From Bacteroidales bacterium UBA4116 (lineage in GTDB: Bacteria > Bacteroidota > Bacteroidia > Bacteroidales > Tannerellaceae), in assembly GCA_002381645.1 (NCBI GenBank), contig DFXE01000024.1, positions 1-64,000 of the forward strand: 64,000 nucleotides of DNA, written 5' to 3'. Below, one piece after another: positions 61,060 through 64,000 of the stretch. Positions within the stretch are counted from its first letter, which is position 1. The number at the start of each line of letters is the position of its first letter. The translations under genes were made by a program, and so were the position numbers. The notes below the pieces were generated by a model that was not told the DNA's origin, did no database searches, and saw only the letters and a program-made list of their open reading frames with translations.

Positions 61060-61150
61060 GGATTTTTTAGTGGCGGCACTGGGGAGGGATACCCCGGTGC
61101 CTTTACTTTTCTTCCATAGACTAAAAATAAGTTTCACCACTAAAAAATCC
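61060..61150. repeat. 14-bp ICE motif, inverted pair (copies 5 and 6) with hairpin
   Basis: GGATTTTTTAGTGG at 61060-61073 (minus orientation) and CCACTAAAAAATCC at 61137-61150 (plus). They form a 14-bp inverted repeat. Between them, beside the first copy, is a strong stem GGCACtGGGG / CCCCgGTGCC (about 61075-61102). The second copy ends 7 nt before the DUF1896 ATG. Confidence 0.7.
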
Positions 61151-61157
61151 AACATTT

Positions 61158-61607
61158 ATGATTCGTAACAATAATAATTTAGAACCTGCGGAACTTTCTT
61201 ACTTCCGCCTTAATCTGCTTTCATATCTACGTGATTCACATCCCGACAAAGCTGGTGATCTTTCATTCATCGCCGGACGGGGCGACCTGGCAGCCGAAAG
61301 TTACAGCGATGCCATTAAAAGCGGTTTAGACCATATTCAAGCTGCCGAGATTGCCAATGAAGTTCTATTCAATGGCTTACACTTCTCTCCATTAAATACC
61401 ATAGTGGAAATTCTCTGGAATGAATTTTCCGAAGAAATTCCACCGGGAACAGCCCAGCAGAAGGCAGCGGAATTGTTGCCAGACTGCAAAGCGGTTTTTA
61501 TCAAGTACAACCTTTCTGACGATTATGCCGAATCATCCGAGTACCAGATGCTCTATACAGAGTTAACCGGCACAATCATGTTATTGCTCGAAGATGAGTT
61601 ACAATAA
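61158..61607 (+). CDS. DUF1896 protein
   Basis: 149 aa, helical, with the family pattern YFRLNLLSYLRDSHPDKAGDLSFIAGRGDLAAESYSDAIKSG. Regular companion of the giant methylase in Bacteroidales ICEs. Function unknown. Overlaps the methylase start by 14 nt, so translation is coupled. Confidence 0.85.
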   Translation: MIRNNNNLEPAELSYFRLNLLSYLRDSHPDKAGDLSFIAGRGDLAAESYSDAIKSGLDHIQAAEIANEVLFNGLHFSPLNTIVEILWNEFSEEIPPGTAQQKAAELLPDCKAVFIKYNLSDDYAESSEYQMLYTELTGTIMLLLEDELQ

Positions 61608-64000
61608 AAAAACTCATTTGCGTGATAACATCGACGCAATTAAGTTAGCGTTAAGGCTCGATAAGGATAAGACAAAGGCAACCCCCGAAGAACGGGAAAT
61701 ACTTGCCCGATATTCAGGGTTTGGTGGCATTAAAGCCATTCTCAGCCCTGCCGATAAGCCGGAAGATATAAACCGGTGGTCAAAATCCGAAGTCGAGCTT
61801 TTTCCTTTGGTCAGCGAACTTCACGAGGTACTCCGTGAAGCATCCGCTACACCGGAGGAATACAAACGGTATATCAGTTCCCTGAAAAGTTCCATCCTGA
61901 CGGCTTTTTATACGCCCACACCTGTTATTGATGCTATATCCGAATCCTTGCGGGATAGTGGTATAACCCCGGCACGCTTTCTCGATCCGAGTGCGGGAGT
62001 GGGTGCTTTTGTTTCTTCTTTCAAGGAAACCGCACCCCAATCGGAGATATATTGCTTTGAGAAAGACCTGATAACGGGTAAGATTCTATCACAACTCTAT
62101 CCTGAAGACAAAATCAGGATTGAGGGTTACGAAAAAATGGAAGGACGTTACTCACAGTTTTACGATCTAATAGCATCGAACATTCCATTCGGTGATACTT
62201 CCGTATTCGACCCGTTGTTATCCAACCATTCCGAGCAGGAAGTAAAACAGTCTACCCAATCCATTCATAACTACTTTTTTGTTAAAAGTGCGATGTCAGC
62301 ACGGGAAGGTGGACTGATTGCCTTTATTACTTCGCAGGGTGTTCTTAATTCGGAACAAAATAAGCCTATCAGGGAACTTTTGATGAGAAGCTGCGATTTA
62401 GTATCGGCTATCCGGCTACCGAATAACCTTTTTACAGATCATGCAGGAACAGAAGTAGGCAGCGACCTGATTATATTACAAAGGAATAATAAGAACATCG
62501 AGCCAACCAAAAGGCAACAGGATTTTATTGAGAGCCGAAAACTATCTAACGGTATATCCATCAATAACCTGTTCCGTGACTTCAACAGGGTGGTACAGAC
62601 CAGCTCAAAGGTTGATACCGACCCTTATGGAAAACCAGCGATTGTCTTCGATCATAACGGTGGTATCGAAGGTATTTCCAATGAAATCAAACGGATGCTG
62701 AAGGAAGATTTTGCACAACATCTGGATATTCAGCATTACCAAAATTATTCACAGAACAATCCTGCACAAGCGGTTGAACAATCTTCACCTGTAATATCAA
62801 AGGAGATTCAGCAACAGCTACCCGAACAGGAATTGCAACAGCAAGGTGCATCTGTTTCACCACCCGATAAAACACTTTTTTCGGATAATACACTGTTACC
62901 GGAAGATTCCGTCGAAAAAGTAGCAACGGTCATTTCCCAACAAACAGCCGTTAAACCGTCCATCGCACCCGGAAACTTTGCCGGCACATTGTTCGATATG
63001 GACGATCCTGCCATTAAAAAAGAGCCGACTATGGAGGCGAATCCTCAATCCATAACGCAGGAGCCGCTAATAACGCTGTACGACCTGTTCGGCTTTACAC
63101 AGGAAGAACGGAATCAGGCAAACCGACCGAAACGCCGTAAAGGTAAAAAGAGCAAACAACAGGCTGCTAAACTTGACTTTATGGATTGGCGGGAGGAATT
63201 GGCTCATAACACCGCTATCGAAAAAGAACGGCAGGCCCAAGACGGGATTACAGACAAACCCGTATATCCCGTATTCGATGCCCGGAAAGAAGAACACCAG
63301 GAAAAGCTAAGAGCTTTAGCCGAAGAAGAACGGAAAGAACGGCTTAAACCTGTTCCCTACATAGCCGAGAACATTCCGGAACATTATAAAGAAGGTTCTC
63401 TGGTCACGGACGAAAACAACCGTGTCGGCTATTTGCGGGATTTAGAGGGTTTTCAACCGATGTTCCATCCGTTGGAACTCACCGATACACAGAAGATGAA
63501 AGCATCCCTTTATATTGAGATACGGGACACTTATCATCACCTGTATAGGAATGAAGCGACACGATTAGAAGAAAATCCCGCACTGCGTGAGATGTTAAAC
63601 AGGCTATATGACGATTTTACCCGTCGTTTCGGAAATATAAATGATGCCAAAAACCTGAGCCTGATTAAAATGGATGCAGGAGGCACTGAAATACTTTCCC
63701 TGGAGAGGTATGTAAACGGCAAAGCCACTAAAGCGGATATTTTTCAGCAACCCGTAGCTTTCAATCCCAATGAGATTACTCATGCGGACACAGCAAAAGA
63801 AGCACTCGTGGCATCCTTGAATAAATATGCAGGAGTAGACCTTGAATATATGGCAAGTTTGACAAACCGGGAGCCGGATGATATGTTGCAGGAACTCAAA
63901 GGCGATGTGTATTTCAATCCCATGATTTCTGAATATGAAATTAAGGATAAGTTTATCAGTGGTAATGTCATAGCTAAAGCCGATTATGTAGAAAATTATC
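61594..64000 (+). CDS. Giant N-6 DNA methylase/helicase-like protein (partial, runs off the window)
   Basis: Start ATG at 61594; the frame stays open to the window end (802 codons seen). Residues about 110-260 hold the methyltransferase motifs: FLDPSAGVGAF (AdoMet-binding motif I) and SNIPFGD (motif IV, NPPY-type with Ile for Pro). An early ILARYSGFGGIKAI block is typical of ICE-borne BF3842-like proteins, which continue into a SNF2-type helicase in full-length members. A Gln/Pro-rich linker follows at about 380-560. It is thought to protect the element from restriction or to act in DNA processing; this is inferred. Later domains are outside the window. Confidence 0.85.
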   Translation, partial: MSYNKKTHLRDNIDAIKLALRLDKDKTKATPEEREILARYSGFGGIKAILSPADKPEDINRWSKSEVELFPLVSELHEVLREASATPEEYKRYISSLKSSILTAFYTPTPVIDAISESLRDSGITPARFLDPSAGVGAFVSSFKETAPQSEIYCFEKDLITGKILSQLYPEDKIRIEGYEKMEGRYSQFYDLIASNIPFGDTSVFDPLLSNHSEQEVKQSTQSIHNYFFVKSAMSAREGGLIAFITSQGVLNSEQNKPIRELLMRSCDLVSAIRLPNNLFTDHAGTEVGSDLIILQRNNKNIEPTKRQQDFIESRKLSNGISINNLFRDFNRVVQTSSKVDTDPYGKPAIVFDHNGGIEGISNEIKRMLKEDFAQHLDIQHYQNYSQNNPAQAVEQSSPVISKEIQQQLPEQELQQQGASVSPPDKTLFSDNTLLPEDSVEKVATVISQQTAVKPSIAPGNFAGTLFDMDDPAIKKEPTMEANPQSITQEPLITLYDLFGFTQEERNQANRPKRRKGKKSKQQAAKLDFMDWREELAHNTAIEKERQAQDGITDKPVYPVFDARKEEHQEKLRALAEEERKERLKPVPYIAENIPEHYKEGSLVTDENNRVGYLRDLEGFQPMFHPLELTDTQKMKASLYIEIRDTYHHLYRNEATRLEENPALREMLNRLYDDFTRRFGNINDAKNLSLIKMDAGGTEILSLERYVNGKATKADIFQQPVAFNPNEITHADTAKEALVASLNKYAGVDLEYMASLTNREPDDMLQELKGDVYFNPMISEYEIKDKFISGNVIAKADYVENY

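Overview
The window is part of a Bacteroidales (Bacteroides/Parabacteroides/Dysgonomonas-like) chromosome lying inside an integrative conjugative element (ICE) of the CTnDOT family. Evidence: a traA-to-traQ transfer operon on the minus strand, a divergent mobA-mobB-mobC set on the plus strand, Bacteroidetes-type promoters (TAnnTTTG), and the usual accessory backbone of DUF3945, TopB, DUF1896 and a giant N-6 methylase. ICE ends and a host attachment gene are not visible, so the element continues past both window edges.

Layout. 1-3.2 kb: a three-gene unit (PH-domain, DUF4116-repeat and M23 peptidase proteins) below the tra operon. 3.2-10.1 and 20.5-25.6 kb: the tra operon, split inside traG. 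10.06-20.63 kb: an integrative mobilizable element (IME) inserted in traG, carrying two tyrosine recombinases, a type I CBASS defence operon (CD-NTase, S-4TM pore effector, unknown small protein), its own relaxase and BfmA-like protein, a MerR-like protein, a frameshifted RteC-like gene, a nitroreductase and an AraC regulator. 25.6-31.2 kb: a long tra leader with degenerate octamer repeats, a probable oriT, mobA, mobB, a reversed RusA-like gene pair, and mobC. 31.15-48.41 kb: a 17.3 kb island bounded by 301-bp inverted repeats. It holds three overlapping tyrosine recombinases (a RIT trio) and a complete copper/silver resistance set (HYC_CC_PP protein, rhodanese, CusA, CusC, CusB, HMA lipoprotein, multicopper oxidase, CopB ATPase). 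48.5-52.1 kb: a DNA-damage cassette (SRAP, Y-family polymerase, double-domain UmuD-like protein). 52.4-54.2 kb: unknown genes behind two related structured leaders. 54.5-57.2 kb: MNT-HEPN and HEPN proteins. 57.4-64 kb: ICE accessory backbone.

How it fits together. Two younger mobile elements sit in the genes of the two transfer ATPases of this ICE. The IME cuts traG (VirB4-like) between Walker A and Walker B, and the RIT island replaces the C-terminal tail of mobC (VirD4-like coupling protein). In both cases the flanking sequence shows that clean removal would restore the reading frame (TraG 835 aa, MobC 679 aa). The ICE is therefore probably transfer-deficient now but potentially repairable by excision. 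The cargo adds phage defence, copper tolerance and error-prone repair to the host.

Most notable observations: (1) two homologous minus-strand leader RNAs near 53.0 and 54.2 kb, each with its own promoter, conserved inner motifs, a compensated helix and a closing helix followed by a U-tract before the gene; (2) the cargo-bearing RIT element with long inverted repeats; (3) a 14-bp motif found six times in the ICE backbone, five times just upstream of genes; (4) an octamer-periodic repeat in the traA leader; (5) a UmuD-like protein made of two S24 halves with complementary defects.
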